Origin: Nyssa sinensis
Lineage: Eukaryota; Streptophyta; Magnoliopsida; Cornales; Nyssaceae
NCBI GenBank assembly: GCA_008638375.1
Contig: CM018050.1
Coordinates: 23,179,926-23,243,925 of the forward strand
DNA: 64,000 bases
Reading direction: 5' to 3'
The position numbers and the translations under genes are program-made. The notes under the pieces are model-generated. The model searched no databases, was not told the DNA's origin, and worked only from the letters and a program-made list of their open reading frames with translations. Positions within the stretch are counted from its first letter, which is position 1. The number at the start of each line of letters is the position of its first letter. Below are positions 41,293 through 54,665 of the stretch, one piece after another.

Positions 41293-41654
41293 GTTAATGG
41301 AACTTGCAAACAAGTGAACGTCAATGCAAGAAAAAGAGATAGCCATTTTGACCTTGATTTGTGATTTTGACATGGTCGGACTCATTCCTTTATGAGATTT
41401 CTACGTATCACCTTCTGGCGAATCAGACCGTTCGTAGTTCATGACTAGCAAAAATGAGTGTTATCCTTACTAAATTTCCTCTAAAGAGATTCACCTCGAT
41501 AGAACTGTTGTGAGGTTACGCCCTCGAAAATGACTCCTCGGAGTTTTACTTGATAAGAAATGCGATCCTACCAAGTCTTTCATGAAGTTATGTTCTCATG
41601 AGATGATCTTACGTCCTCAGACGTTTTACCTACAAGGAAATTCCATCATAATAG

Positions 41655-42170
41655 GTTGGTAAGAGAGAATGCGATAGACGGCTTACCCGAAAGGAACATT
41701 ATCCTAATAAGATGATAAAATGTGATGCCATAGATGGCTTACCCGAAAGGAATGTTATCATAGCAGGATGATTATGAGATAGACAGCTTACCTGAAAGGA
41801 ATGCTATCCTAACAGGATAATAAATGCGTCTTCAAACGACTTACTTGAAAGGAATGCTATCCTAATAAGATAATGAGTTTGTGCCCTCATACAACTTTCC
41901 TAAAATGAATGCTATCCTAAATACTGATAAAATGAGTCCTCAAATGACTTACTTGAAAGAAATGCTATCCTAACAAGATAATGAATTTGCGTCCTCAAAC
42001 GACTTTCCTAAAAAGAATGCTATTCTAATGGGCTGATAAAATGCATCCTCAGATGACTTACTTGAAAGGAATGCTATCCGAATAAGATAATGAATTTGCA
42101 TCCTTAGACGACTTTCCTAAAAGGAATGCTATCCTAATAAGCTGATAAAATACGTCCCCAGACAACTTTT
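41655..42170. repeat. Minisatellite with alternating A/B units inside the gag-only element
   Basis: About ten units of 50-56 bp centred on gaaaggaatgctatcctaat. In the later part two variants alternate: cttacttgaaaggaatgcta ... ataatgaatttgc and ctttcctaaaaggaatgcta ... ctgataaaatgc. This gives a higher-order period of roughly 107 bp. No open frame follows the period. Confidence 0.85.
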
Positions 42171-44639
42171 GCAAAGAGTAAAGACTCCATGGGGAACATT
42201 TGATTATGACTCGCTAGGGAGATGAATTAGGTTAACTCCACTAGAATGATGGAATTCAGTGTGACTTCATGGAGAAGAATTTGATCGAGTTTCAAACCAT
42301 AAGGTCATGTTGCTCAACTCTTTCTTAGGATGGGAGAACAAGAAGTGAACTGAACTTTAATAGGAGTTACACTCGAAGCAATATACTCAACTAATGATAG
42401 GAGTTTATGGAAATGCTTGCCTTAGATATGGGAGAGACAAGATATGCAATAATTAGCCTTCACCTAGATAGAAGGAGATAAAACTTAACTTAGATATGAG
42501 TGTGGAAAGCTATGAAAAAAATCACATTGATGAAGAACTCTTACCTCAGTTAGAGGAATATGAGATTTACTCAACTTAGAGAGGAGTAAGGAGAATGTAC
42601 TCAACTCAGATATGAGTGAAGAAGATGTACTCAATTTAGATAGGAGTAAAGAAATGTTCTTATTGAATGAGAGAAAATGTTGTGAAACATGTTTTTTTCA
42701 TTTTTGAAAAGGATATTTCATTTAGAGAAAATTTTGACTTTTGGCTTGGACTCTGCTGGCCCTTAGATCACTAGTGATCAAGTTGGCTATTTAGGTCAAA
42801 AGAACCATTGCTTGGTTTTGAATGGTGAGATTTCCCATCTTTGAAAATGATTGGGAAAAATCTGCTCGAGATGTGAACTGAGGATATGAAGGCTTAGGAG
42901 ACTTGATCAGCTAAAGACTTATCTTCAAGTTCATGGATAAAATCTTTTTGCCCTTCCAAATGATTTGAGAGATTCCTTTGAAAATTTCAAAGTATTTGTT
43001 TTGAGCATGATTCAGTCTGATCATTTGAGAAAATTAGAATCATCAATTTTCACAAAAGGTGTGTTTAACTGAGCATTTGGGATGAAATCATTGAATGAAA
43101 GAAATTTTGGGTGAACAAAAGTGATGGAGACTTTACCCATGATGTGGGAAAAGTTGTTAAGGTATGAAAAATGTGAAATGGAACCCTTTAGATGCAAAAA
43201 ATATCCTTATATTAGCAAGTAGGAGCCCCTTGATTTAGAAAAAATTATATGATTAAGAGTATGAATTACTCTTAGAATGAACAAGGCATAAGGGAGCCCC
43301 TTGTGAAGTAAGGACGAGTTACTTCAGAAAGTGAGCAGGCAATTTGGTGCAAATAGGTAGGTAAAGAGTCCCTTGATGAATTCCTTCAAAAAATAAGTGA
43401 AGAATGAAGAAACAATGTGATGCAAACTAGTAACGAGGAAGCCCCTTGTTTGAAACCGTTTGTTATATGATCCATCTATTTGTGAGACCCTTTGAAAGAG
43501 CTCTCAGTTGAAATGTGACAATTCCTTTAAGCAAGAAAAACCTCATGGTGGTTTTATTATTGGGGATGAAACATAGTCTAGGGTAAGGTTTAACAAATGA
43601 AAGGTATATAAGGCCCAAAAACTCGTGTTTATAGTACCAAGCCCCTTGTGTGCATCTCATTGATATGAATAGCTTTGACATGCATGACCTTGATGTGCCC
43701 AAACTTGATGTGCATGTCCATTCTTAGCATGACCTTCATGACCGAGCCTAGAGTGACTGATTAGGCTACCTACGTATCTTTTTTTTGGAGAATCAGGTCT
43801 AACGTAGTTCATTGCTCGTTTGAAGCTCTTTGAGACATACAAGGCTTGATTGATTGATTTCTTGCATCTTTGCTTGGAAAATGCTTCTTTTGATCAGGCA
43901 AAGGTTTTCTTATATTTGCTTTTTGGCCCTTCATTATTGGTTGTTTTGTCACTTCCTTGTTTGGAAATATTTTTCTTTGGTGAGGCAAAGATTTCTTTCT
44001 TTTGCTTTTGATTCTTCTTTTATGACTATTTCTCACTTCCTTGCTTGGAAGTTTTTTCTTTCACACTGGGCAAAGTTTTTTCTTCTCTTTGCTTTTTGAT
44101 TCTTCTATGAAGGCATTGAGAGAGTGCACGCATAGTTGGTTTTCTCCCTAAGGTTTGGTAGATGGGTTTAAGAAAGAAAGGCTAATCAATTAGGCTGAAA
44201 GGGTTTGCAAGTGGATATCTTGATATGGGTAATTTAATAGATTTGGTTTGCCAAGTGATGGCCTCCTATCTTTGAAATTGCTTACTTTTAGGAAACAATC
44301 ACATTTTCTAAACTCGGATGTTGATGCCTGCTTAGGTTCATGACCATTATTTTTTTTGGATGGTGATTAAATCAGACAAATGGATGAATTGGTGAACAAT
44401 GAGAAAATCAAGATGATTTATGAAGTTTGATGATGCTCAGATTCAACACATTCAATCTTATTGTGAATTTGATGACATTCATTTTCTTAAAGAATCAAGA
44501 TGAATCATGCAAACACTTTGTTGAAAGTATCCTAAAAGAATCTTTATTGAAACATGAGGAAAGACAGATAAAATTACCCATAAAGAATAAAAGAATGATC
44601 TTTGGCTTGGAAAACTCCTCATTCTTGATTGTGAGTTAA
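42171..44639. other. Non-coding, repeat-rich interior of the gag-only element
   Basis: No RT, RNase H or integrase motif in any frame. Short repeats occur: tactcaactcagatatgagtg variants at 42540-42660; gagccccttg words near 43225, 43294, 43370, 43440 and 43640; and three diverged copies of about 90 bp at 43860-44100 (cttgcttggaa ... ggcaaagatttctt). Confidence 0.65.
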
Positions 44640-45982
44640 TCTTGGTTAATCCTTGAAGGAAGGAGGCCTAATGGCTTGTTTATCAATCAAATCTTAGATA
44701 ACATGCCTCAACATGGTACAATGATCAGTGTAGTGGCCCGCACATTGATGGTAGGCACAATGCTTGCTCGGATCATAGAACTTTGGTATTGGGTTTAGAA
44801 TGGGCCAACGATCTAAAGGTTGGAAATGCCTTTTTTCACAAAGCTTTTGAAAAACTTCGCTCAATGATGCAGAGAGTTCTGAGAATGACCTTGATGGGCG
44901 CCTTCGGGGTGAATTTGGCGACGTTGAGGTAGTTGAACTAATAGATCAAGAGAAAGGCTATTTTGGAGTTAAAGCATTAACTATAATTGAGTTATTGGGC
45001 TTCATTTTTTTTTTTTAGGCTTCCTCAATGTTGCATCATTGATTGCATCCTCGATTTGGATTCTAGCCCTTATAAGAGCTTTAAAAGTCTCAAAGTAGTA
45101 GGCAAACATTGATTCACGATAAATGGGAAGTAAGTTCTTCTTTACCATTTGTACTTGTTCAGCTTCACTCGGCCTGTTGACCATTTGGGCTGCTTTGGCC
45201 CTCTATTGGGTGATGAAAGTTGAAAGAGTCTCCTTGGGTTCTTGCTTGGTAGTTTCAAGGTCCCTGAGTGTGATGTTCAACTCATTGTTTTAATTATACT
45301 ACTTGACAAAGGCATTACAGAGTTGTTCCCAGTCTTTGGATATGAGCTCTTCCAAGTCTAAGAGCCAACAGAGAGCTGCCTCAGTTAGTGTTTAGTGGAA
45401 CACTTGAGCCATTATTTTAGTTATAGCCTCTATTGGTTGCATGGCCTGAACATAGAGCTTGAAATGGGTCTTTGGGCACGTGGTCCTTTTGAATTTGTCT
45501 AAGTCTGGCATTTTGAACTTGTAAGGCAAACAAACTTCTGGATATAGGGAGAGTTTGTGGATATCAATCATGTCATCTGCACGGTTGAATTTGTATATAA
45601 GGGCTTCTATCTTTTCAAGCCTTTTGAGAAAGGCCTTTTTATTGATGTTGGGCTTCTCTTGAGGTTCGACTTCATTTTGGGGCCTATTTTGTTCGGCTCG
45701 ATTAAACTGATCATGTGTGGCTGCATCTTAGGCCTATTGATTCTGTAGGAGATGATCTTGATGAGGTATAGGTGGTTGGTTATTGGGAGCAATGTTAGGC
45801 CCTGCTGGGATTAGTGGAGATGGTGGTAACCCTTATTGTAATAGTTCTTAAACTGTTTGGGAGAGCTTCTGTATTTCATCCCTATAATTGGCCATGTCTT
45901 TTCTTATTTTGGCCAAAATCTAGAGTAGTTGATCCTGCTCCACAGTGATAAGGTGCAGTGATTGGCTTAATTTTGATGCCAT
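44640..45982 (-). pseudogene. gag: gag remnant of the gag-only element
   Basis: Begins at an ATG at 45982 (MASKLSQSLHLITVEQDQLL) and is soon broken by stops. Recognisable gag parts are a linker with HFKLYVQAMQPIEAITKI, the capsid-like stretch around ELISKDWEQLCNAFVK, the clear segment at 45002-45184 (MVNRPSEAEQVQMVKKNLLP, then FKALIRARIQIEDAI), and a Cys/His-like end near 44700 (HCTMLRHVI). This matches plant Ty3/gypsy gag proteins of the Retrotrans_gag family. Several in-frame TAG/TAA codons make it non-functional. Confidence 0.8.
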
Positions 45983-47571
45983 GGTTTTTGGGCTTAACTA
46001 AGGGAATAAGAGCTGTAATGTGGTAGGAAACCTCAATGAATTTCTTGATCATACAATGAGTGTAGAAGAGTTTAGATCCAAGTCAATAGTCCAAAGAGTT
46101 TTTTGATTTCAAAACTTTGAGTAGGAAAAGATCTAATCTAAATGGAGAAGAATATCATTCCTTAGAAAATGAAGCATGCATTTTTTTTTTTTGAAGTCTG
46201 AAGTCTGAATTTTGAATTTTTTGAATTTTTTTTTCGAAAAAAAAGAAGGGGCAAAATGCTTAGGTAGCCCCTAAGTCTTAAGAGGATGGAACGATTTTCT
46301 TGAATAAGGAAAGCAATCCTAAAGGTTAGGAAGATGCAATCCCAATGGAATTTAGTAGACCTTACCAGAGGGGCCAAGATAAACCATGAATTGACGAGAT
46401 GAGGATCCTAAAAAGAGGTGACTCTTGAAAAGAAATTGAAAACTTATCTCAAGTGGTTGGCATGATAGGAAGAATTGAGAGGGGGGGCACAAATTGGGGC
46501 TCAACTTGTTTCCTAAGACGACTAAAGAATCCGGATTGTGAAATCTCGGAAGTTATAACTAGCCCCTAAATTTTGGCATAACAAGGGACTTGAATGAAAG
46601 TCATTTCTAGGTTTTGAGGGAAAGATTCCCAAAGATTTTAATCCTAACAAACATAACCCAGACCTTTACTAGAATTAAACCATAAAGTATGCCAAAAAGT
46701 TCCTTTTGAAAGTCATTTTGTCAGCCTTGGTTAGCCCGTTTCTAAGCCAGTTGTGGGTACTTGTTTTTGGAAAACACATATGTTATTAACTTGTTTGGTG
46801 TCAAGGAAAACCTAAGAAAGTCTCATTTGTAACCCCGTTGTAGCTTGCAAGACTAGTTTTTCAAGAAAAAATTAGAGTTTTTCGAAAAAATTTCAGAAAA
46901 TAGGAAAAATTTTGCAGAGCGAGAGGGTAGCTCTCTATATGCCAATCGTCACACAAAGGCTTTTAACCTCTGTGCTGATCGACCAACAGAGGGGTATTTT
47001 TTTTGACTTTCTGGGTTTTTCTAACTTCGCAAATTTGCATGAAAAAGTCTGTGTGTATTTTACCAAAACTAGGTTTGAAGTCTTGAATCATGAATTTTTG
47101 GCTGATTTTATAGATGACGCTTCGATCGAGTAAAGGTTTCAAGTTTCCCCTTCTGATAGGACGTGCCATATACCTCCTACAGCCACTAGATTGTAATGAC
47201 TATGGTCAAATAGTACCGCATTGCCTTTTTGCATACCATCCCAAGGCTACTAGAATGTAATGTCCCCCATCAAGTGATATTTGATTAAAGAGTGAAGGGC
47301 TTTCACTAGTGACACACATCTGAGTGAGCATATAGGGCGAGGGCTACTAGCTGTCCGAGTTTTAGAGGGTATGTAGTGAAAATAAAATGTATGAAAGTCA
47401 TGTGTATGCAAGGCATTCAGAGTTTAGTCCTTTTTTTTTTTTTTATTCATCCATCCATACATTCAAGCATACATCCATTCATCCATCATAAAGCATAAAG
47501 ATAAATGAATGTAAAGCAAGTAAACAAAATAGCCTTAAAGTGAATACTTCACTGAGTCTAGCCCTTTCTAG

Positions 47572-47589
47572 TCCCTAGTGGAGTCACCA
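47572..47589 (-). other. Primer binding site of the gag-only element
   Basis: Minus strand TGGTGACTCCACTAGGGA, one base after the LTR end CCCACA. Its complement ends in CCA as a tRNA 3' end must; the tRNA was not identified. Confidence 0.7.
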
Positions 47590-47590
47590 T

Positions 47591-48480
47591 TGTGGGCACC
47601 AACATCGAAAAAAAGAAAACTATGTCATCATTTTTCATAGATTTAGAGGGATCCCGGTTGACTTCTTCTCTAAAGGTGGGAAGGAACACCTCTTATGGGA
47701 GATAGAGAGATTGAGGAGTCGTCAACTTGTTTCTGGACAAGAAACAAGCAAACCTATTACAATAGAATATAATTAAAAGGAAACTGAAAAAGAATGAAAT
47801 AATCAAAATTTACATCGTTTTGTCTCCTAATTATATTCTAAAGATCCCTTAACATGGATCAAATTAAATAAGGCACTGAAATAAAGCGAAAACCAAAGAA
47901 AACATGGATCTAGGGGGTAAGGTATGGAGTAGGAAGGTGTCAAGCACTCATGCCGCCCAATCTGAATGGATCGGCCTCAAATATTCGCTTGTAAAGGCTA
48001 TTTTGTCATAAGAAAACTGAAAAGAGAGATGTGAGTCCGAAAAAGATAAATAATAAAGAATCTGACATGAATAAATAAAATAAAACAGAAAAGACAGAAA
48101 GAAGATTTGACTCGAACCCGAAGGCTTCCTATTTAGAAAATGGAATCAGAGTCACATAGTTTTTTGGTTTACCCTCCTTTATCAAGAGTGATAAAAGAGA
48201 TTAGTTCAACCAGATCTAAGAAAACTTGTTAAGGCTTTGAGGGCGAACCTTGTTCAGTCGTGGTAGTCGGGCAGCACTTCGGCTAGGAAAGTTTGAATCA
48301 GAGACTTTAATAGGGCAGATCTTCGGCTTGTTCTTCTGGTTGGAATGCATTGCTTCGGCTTGCTTCACAAAGAGAGGTTGTCACTTCGGCATAGATTCGG
48401 CCTCGGGAGAGGGAGAGTTCTTGTAAAGAGAACTCTAGAATTAAATTAAAAGTGTAAGGTTATGGAAATCATCTTCCATT
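47591..48480 (-). repeat. Truncated 5' LTR of the gag-only element (R-U5 like)
   Basis: Aligns with 39710 to about 40617 of the 3' LTR, including tttagagggatcc, gagatagagaga and aaacatggatc. Similarity stops abruptly at about 48480, so the element's U3 half is missing. Confidence 0.87.
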
Positions 48481-51400
48481 CGTCTTTTGGCTCACTACCT
48501 TTATCTTAATTTGATGCACTATTTTGAAAAATATTTTTATTTAAATAAGTAGCGTCATGTAGGGATTATAAAAATGGGGATTCAATCATAGGTTTCTCAT
48601 AAAGTACTTAATTAACAAGGTCCAACCCAAAATATGTTAACCCAAAAAGTTCATAAGAATTTTGTTGACAAAAATGCCCTTCTGTGCAAAAACACAAAGG
48701 AAATAACTTTTTTCTACCCTAATCTGTTTCAGTGATGCCATGTCATCATTTTTTTGTTTGTGAAATTTTAAAATTAAATAACTTAGAATATATAAGTCTG
48801 TTTTACATAAAAATTATATATTTAGACTCTAAAAATCGAGATCTATCAAACAAGATCTATATTGTATAGAAAATTCTGTCTAATAAATTCGTGTTTTTTC
48901 GACAAATAATTTTTGTCAAAAATTCTTTATCCACAGAACCAAGACAAAGAATATTCTATGTCCCAGAATAGAGAAATGTTTCTGTCCCAAATAGAGAAAT
49001 TTGAGAAATTCCTTCAACAAAAAAAAATTACACATGTTTTTAACAATGCATCAAATAATTTTTATTTTTCAGGAAAGTGGTAATACTCTAAAATTAATAA
49101 AAATTAAAATTAAAAAATTCTATCAAAAAATTAGTATTTTTTCAAAAGAGAATTTTCTTTGAAAATTCTGTGTCTTCAAACGAAGAAATTTGAGAAATTT
49201 CTTAAATAAAAAAAGTATTACATATGTTTTTAGCAATGCATCAAACAAGTCTTGTTCCTTAGAAAAGTGGTAATACTTTAATATTAATAAAACAAAAAAT
49301 TTAGATAGAGAAAAGAATACATAACTAAAAAAATATAACAACAAAAAAAATTCTCTATCCTAAATTTTTTTATTTCTTTAATGTTTAATGATCATTTATT
49401 TTAGTACAATCTTTTTGTGAAATGGGATCATAATTATAAAATAAAAAAATAATAATTAATGATGGATTTGGTGAAATAGCAAAAGGATGAAGATATGCAA
49501 TGTCTTATGTGGAATTCAAAATAATAATAATAATAATAATAACTCAATTCAATTGTATAGCATCACTTGAGGACACTTGTGTTTGAGGGGAAAAAAATAA
49601 CAACAAATAAACTTTATTATAATGCCCACTATTAAAAATTAGGAACTGCCAAATATGTAAAGCCATTGCAGAGTTAATTAGATGAGCTAATTCTAGCCTA
49701 TAATGGTCAGTGGGCTATGCATACTTGAATTACATTATTTTTCTGGATATGAAAGATGGGACCAAATGTACCTATTCAAGAATCTTGATTGAAATGATTT
49801 AAAGAAAATAGAAATTAAATGCTATGTACAGCCAGCAACACAGTCAAATCATGTAAAAATAGGAACCAAAAATTGCTATTTAAAAAATAATTTCCTTAAC
49901 AGCCCCTACACATTAAGAAAAAAATTATCATCTTTATTGTTAGACTTGTTCAATGCATCTATTATACATATAATTATATATATATATATATATTATTAAA
50001 TACCGCAATACTCTGTAGATAAAAGAAAAACGTTACAGCACAGTTGGCATCAACCATTGAAATATCTTTAACAAAATCTAGCTTTTTGTCAAACCTTGTG
50101 GCAATCACTTTACGCAGTCAGGTGGTTGCATGAGGAAAACTAAGATGGTACCTTCCCAATCTAATGGATGATTTGGAGAAAGCGAGGATGCAGGGAATCC
50201 AAATTAACACCAATAGACTCGGATCAGATGCAATTGTGGAGAGGATTGGAGAAGTCCACTTTTAACATTTTGCATCAGATCGTGCTAATAGAACCGGAGC
50301 AGAGATTGGATTGTGAGTACATCAAATCCATTGAAGAAAATCAAAATGGAGCAAAACACAAAAACCTAACCGTAGCAGCGACACCAATGTTAGAAACAAT
50401 TACGATAATAGTATTTGTACATCGATGGTCCAGAGAAGAAGACAAAAAATAGAAAACCAAGGAAGACATTGACGCAGTTGTTCGCGCAGAGAGAAGATGG
50501 AGATTCTGCACCGGAAACCATGAGTAAATTGGTAATAAAATGAATATTTTGTCATTTTAAAAATATAGGATTGTCACCTTCTCACTTTTAGACCTTAACT
50601 AACATAATTTACAAATTTAAGAACTTTTGAAATTATAATATTTATGATTGGAGTTTAGTTTTTAAGGACTTATTTCAAGAGATTTTTTACTAATTAATTC
50701 TTATAAAAAATATTTTAAATATGAGTTAATGTACCATTTAGCGAGAATTTATTATTTATCAAAGACAAGCCTATATTTGTCATAAAACAAATTCAAACAA
50801 ATTTTAAATAAAATTTGTGTATGTGTTGCACTACACAATAAAGCGCATTCAACGACTTAGGCCCGTTTGATAACGTTTTTTTATTTTTTATTTTTTTGTT
50901 TTCGTTTTCATTTTTTTTAAAAGGATAACAAAAAAACTTGTTTGATTAGTCATTTTTGTTTTTTTAAAACATTTTTAAATTTAGGTTAAAAACTAGAAAC
51001 TCAAAAAAGTAGTTAAAATTTTTTGTGAAAACTGAAATCGAGAATGGGAGAAATGCCCAGCTCTTAATTTTAACGACGTTAGGACATCAAGTCCTATTAA
51101 CTATAAATTTCTTTTCGCGTGATGGACTAAAAGAACCAAGTATCTCTAATACCCTATTTTTATATCCTCCAACTCGTGGGCACCTACCCTGCCAGTATAC
51201 CGCCATAGATAAGGTATGTTCATGTGCTGACATATATTTTAGCATTCCAGTGACTGTTCTTTCTCAAAATTTAATGGGTAAGTATTGATCAATTGCTTTC
51301 CATGAATTTGAAAGAAGTTACGATGAATTCTTAAAACAAAAACATGTAAGACATGATGCCCCATGAACATAGAGTAGTTGATGGAGAAGAACACCAATAT

Positions 51401-52641
51401 AAACATATATACAGGCAAGCCAGTGATCATTGGGAGAATATCAAAAGGTTTTGATATCCCAACTGAAATCTTTGAACTACATAGCAGCAACATCACTTTC
51501 ACTTTCTCTGTCTGCTTGATGCAGGGTGTAAGAGCAGGGGTATTACTTTTTATCAAAAGAGATTAGCCATATTTATTTTCAATAATTGTTTTCTTTAGAA
51601 AATTTTGAAATTATACTATAATTATTTTAGAAGTTTGTCATACTAGGCAAATAAAGCAAAACTAGATTAAAAAATATGTAACTTGGTGAAGTTAAATTCT
51701 GGGGCATCGATCTGCAAAAATCATGAATTTTACATTTCTGCAATGATTGGTGTAGTTGGAAAAACTAGTCTAATATCTCGTGGTTGATGATCCTGATATA
51801 TTGGAAATAATGTATCCAATGGCTGTCAACGCAAGCTTGTGATCCAAAAACTTCAATCATACAAATCCTTCTCCAAATTCCCAAGTTTCCCAGTCTAATC
51901 AAGCTCTTTCATGCCCTGTTTTTCAAATTATCAATTTGAACAATGATGGAATTATATTAGACATATTAATAAATGAAATTTAGAATGTTAGCATTGTTTA
52001 TAACACAATTTTAAGTTAGAAATGAAATTTAAAAATATATTAAAGAATTGAGGTTTAATGCTATTTTGATTATCAAACACGTTTTTTTGTTTTTGTTTTT
52101 ATTTAAAAAAAAAAAAACCAATGTCGTAGTGTCAAACATGTTTTCTGTTTTCATTGTTATAAAAAATAAATAGAAAAAAGTTTTTATTTTTCTAAAATTG
52201 AAGACCAAAATGGAAAACATTATGAAACGTAACCTTAATTAATTATCACAAGCTTTCATGTCTCAAGGTATTAGATTATATTTTTTATTGGTCAATGTCT
52301 ACGTATATGTTATATATGTGATGGGGTTATTTTAAAGCATTTATGTTAGTCAAGTCGTCATTCATATTTATTGAGATTATTTCACTATTATCATAATGCG
52401 TAGGATGACATGTAAGCATACATTCATCATATTATTCTGCTACCAGTAATTCAATTAAAAATATTATTCTCTTATTCACTATGAGATCGAAAATTTTGCT
52501 AGGTTCATAAATCTCCCATTTATATAAAATAGAATTATATTTTTAAATGATTTCGAACAAAATAATTTTGAATTAAAAATATAATTTAATTCATCCACAA
52601 TGATTCTGAATTCTGAATTAAAACAAATTTAATTCATCCAC

Positions 52642-52679
<38 letters not shown>

Positions 52680-53962
52680 CAATGCGTATATTTTGAAGCG
52701 CTTAGACTCCACTTGAGCTCAATTGACATTCTAGTACATCATGTCTAGGTAATTTATGTACATATGAGTTTGCAGTGAAAATACATCTCCTTACAAGACC
52801 TTATAAATAAATACATAAATACAACTCCTTCAAAAAATTTATTTCATTTTAGAAAGAACATACTACATCAATCTACTAAAAACAATAAAATAAATGGGGA
52901 TGTTGCACCAATGACTCACACATCTCAAAATTAACTTTGTAATTCACACATCACAACAAACAAGTGTACTAGAACATCAATTAAATAAATTCATCCAATC
53001 ACGACATACATCCATATGCATAAAAATATAATGGTCTTGCATGGATAGGTTTACCATAACTCACCACAATGGGACTGGTTATTTAACTTTCACAATTAAA
53101 GGGATCAATAATATTCAATAATAATGTAATAAATAATTATTCACATGATAATTAAAACAAAAATAAACCACACATGACTCAAGAAATATGATCTACACAT
53201 AGTGTAATTTTTTTCTAATTTTCAGAGCCTTTCCAATAATTTTTCACATTTAAAATAATTTTTTTAAAATTTTTAACCAATTTTTGGGATAAAAAATTAG
53301 TTTTTAAAGTCCCAAAAAAATAAAAAATGTCAAAAATTTACTAAAAAATAACTTGAACCCCAAACAGTGTACTAAATACTTAAATGTAATTTTATTCTCA
53401 AATATAGCATTCTGGAATTTTTATAAAATTAGTTAATTAAATTTTTAACACTTTTTAGCCAATAAAAATTAAATTTTCAAATCTTCGAAAGTTTAAAAAT
53501 TACAAAACATATAAAACGGGATCCCTAATTTAATGAATGAGGCACGCTCTCCAAAGGTGTAAAAAACAAGCATCATAAACCACTAAACGCGTTTACACGT
53601 GCCTCCCCAAGAGTGGGATGCACAAAACCAAACAAATTAGTTCTTTGAAAAACATACTAAAACATTTTTAAAATAATTTTTTCAATTAAAAAGGTCGATG
53701 ATATATTTTTTCTATTTAAAAGATTTTAAAAAAGAAATTTTTAATACAAAAAGTCTAATTGTTAACTTTTATCTTAACACCATTAAAAAATATTATTGAT
53801 TAGATCAAATAACTTTCAAGATACATTTTAAAAAATACTAAAGAGTAGATACAACAAATTCTTCAATCCAGAAAAGAAACATAACTTTTTTATTTATCTA
53901 GAATGCTTAAAAAATAAATTTTTACTTTATAAAATTGTATGATTTTTTGGAATTGAAAATTT

Positions 53963-54001
<39 letters not shown>
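48481..54001. other. AT-rich intergenic stretch without recognised genes
   Basis: Short frames at 50168-50452 and 51025-51566 have no recognised motif. There are (AAT)n runs at about 49520-49541 and 52642-52679 and AT runs at 49974-49993 and 53970-53995. Two segments, near 50862-51010 and 52040-52236, share T-rich words after a TTTGATAACG / GAAACGTAACC type end and may be MITE ends. Confidence 0.5.
52642..52679. repeat. (AAT)12 microsatellite
   Basis: Uninterrupted trinucleotide run. Confidence 0.97.
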
Positions 54002-54009
54002 ATCTTGAA

Positions 54010-54530
54010 TAGGGATGGCAATTTGTCCCGCCCTATCGGGGACCCGTCCTACCCCTAATGGGGTGGGTATGGGGTGCTTATAAACGGAGTTGGGATATGA
54101 CTATTAAAATTCCGTTGGGTTCCGAGGCGGGTTCGGGAAATGGTCACCCCCCGCCCCGACCCTGTCCTGTTTATATATTAAGTTTTTTTTTTTTTATATA
54201 TTTTTATATATACTATATTTATCAAAAAAATAACACTATATAAAATTAATTTTAAGATTTTTCATATCACACTCATATATATATTTTTTGTATTAGTTAT
54301 TTTGACTAAAAAAAATTAATTTACTTATTAAAATAAAAGTTTTAACTTACTTAAAAAATATATATATCGGGTTTCGGAGAGGGACGAGGTGAAGTTGAGG
54401 AATATAAATGGGGTCGGGGTCAGGGTAAACCTTTAAAAGGAACGGGACATGGTCGAGGGCAGAAACTATAAAACGGGTCGGAGTTGGGAAAGGGTCACTT
54501 CGTCTCAAACCCATCCCGTTGCCATTTCTA
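54010..54530. mobile_element. hAT-type MITE (521 bp) with perfect 8-bp target duplication
   Basis: Starts tagggatggcaa, ends ttgccatttcta, and is flanked by ATCTTGAA at 54002-54009 and 54531-54538. Subterminal GC-rich blocks (cgggttcggg, gtcggggtcagg and relatives) near both ends are inverted relative to each other; the middle is AT-rich. No transposase is encoded. Confidence 0.88.
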
Positions 54531-54665
54531 ATCTTGAAGGTTATTTTAATATAATCAGTAATATTTATTAACAGTATTAAGATAAAAATTAAGAATTTAG
54601 ATTTTTTGTATTAAAATTTTTTTTAGACTTTTTTAGATAGAAAAAATATAAAATAAATTTTTTAG

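Larger units (their letters stand above)
39710..48480 (-). mobile_element. Gag-only Ty3/gypsy-type retrotransposon with truncated 5' LTR
   Basis: Minus strand order: partial 5' LTR (47591-48480), PBS, long leader, gag remnant, about 3.3 kb of repeat-rich non-coding DNA, PPT, full 3' LTR (39710-41280). No RT, RNase H or integrase motif is visible in the 6.3-kb inside, so the element appears non-autonomous. The 3' flank starts ctagg (39705-39709); the other flank is lost by truncation, so the target duplication cannot be tested. Confidence 0.87.

Noticed and set aside
50168..51566. Small genes in the 50-51.6 kb stretch
   Set aside because: Frames of 62 to 105 residues overlap on both strands without motifs, splice support or codon bias visible by eye.
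50862..52236. Single 1.4-kb element with TTTGATAACG / GAAACGTAACC ends
   Set aside because: The ends are only loosely inverted, no target duplication was found, and the two T-rich segments could be separate MITE fragments.
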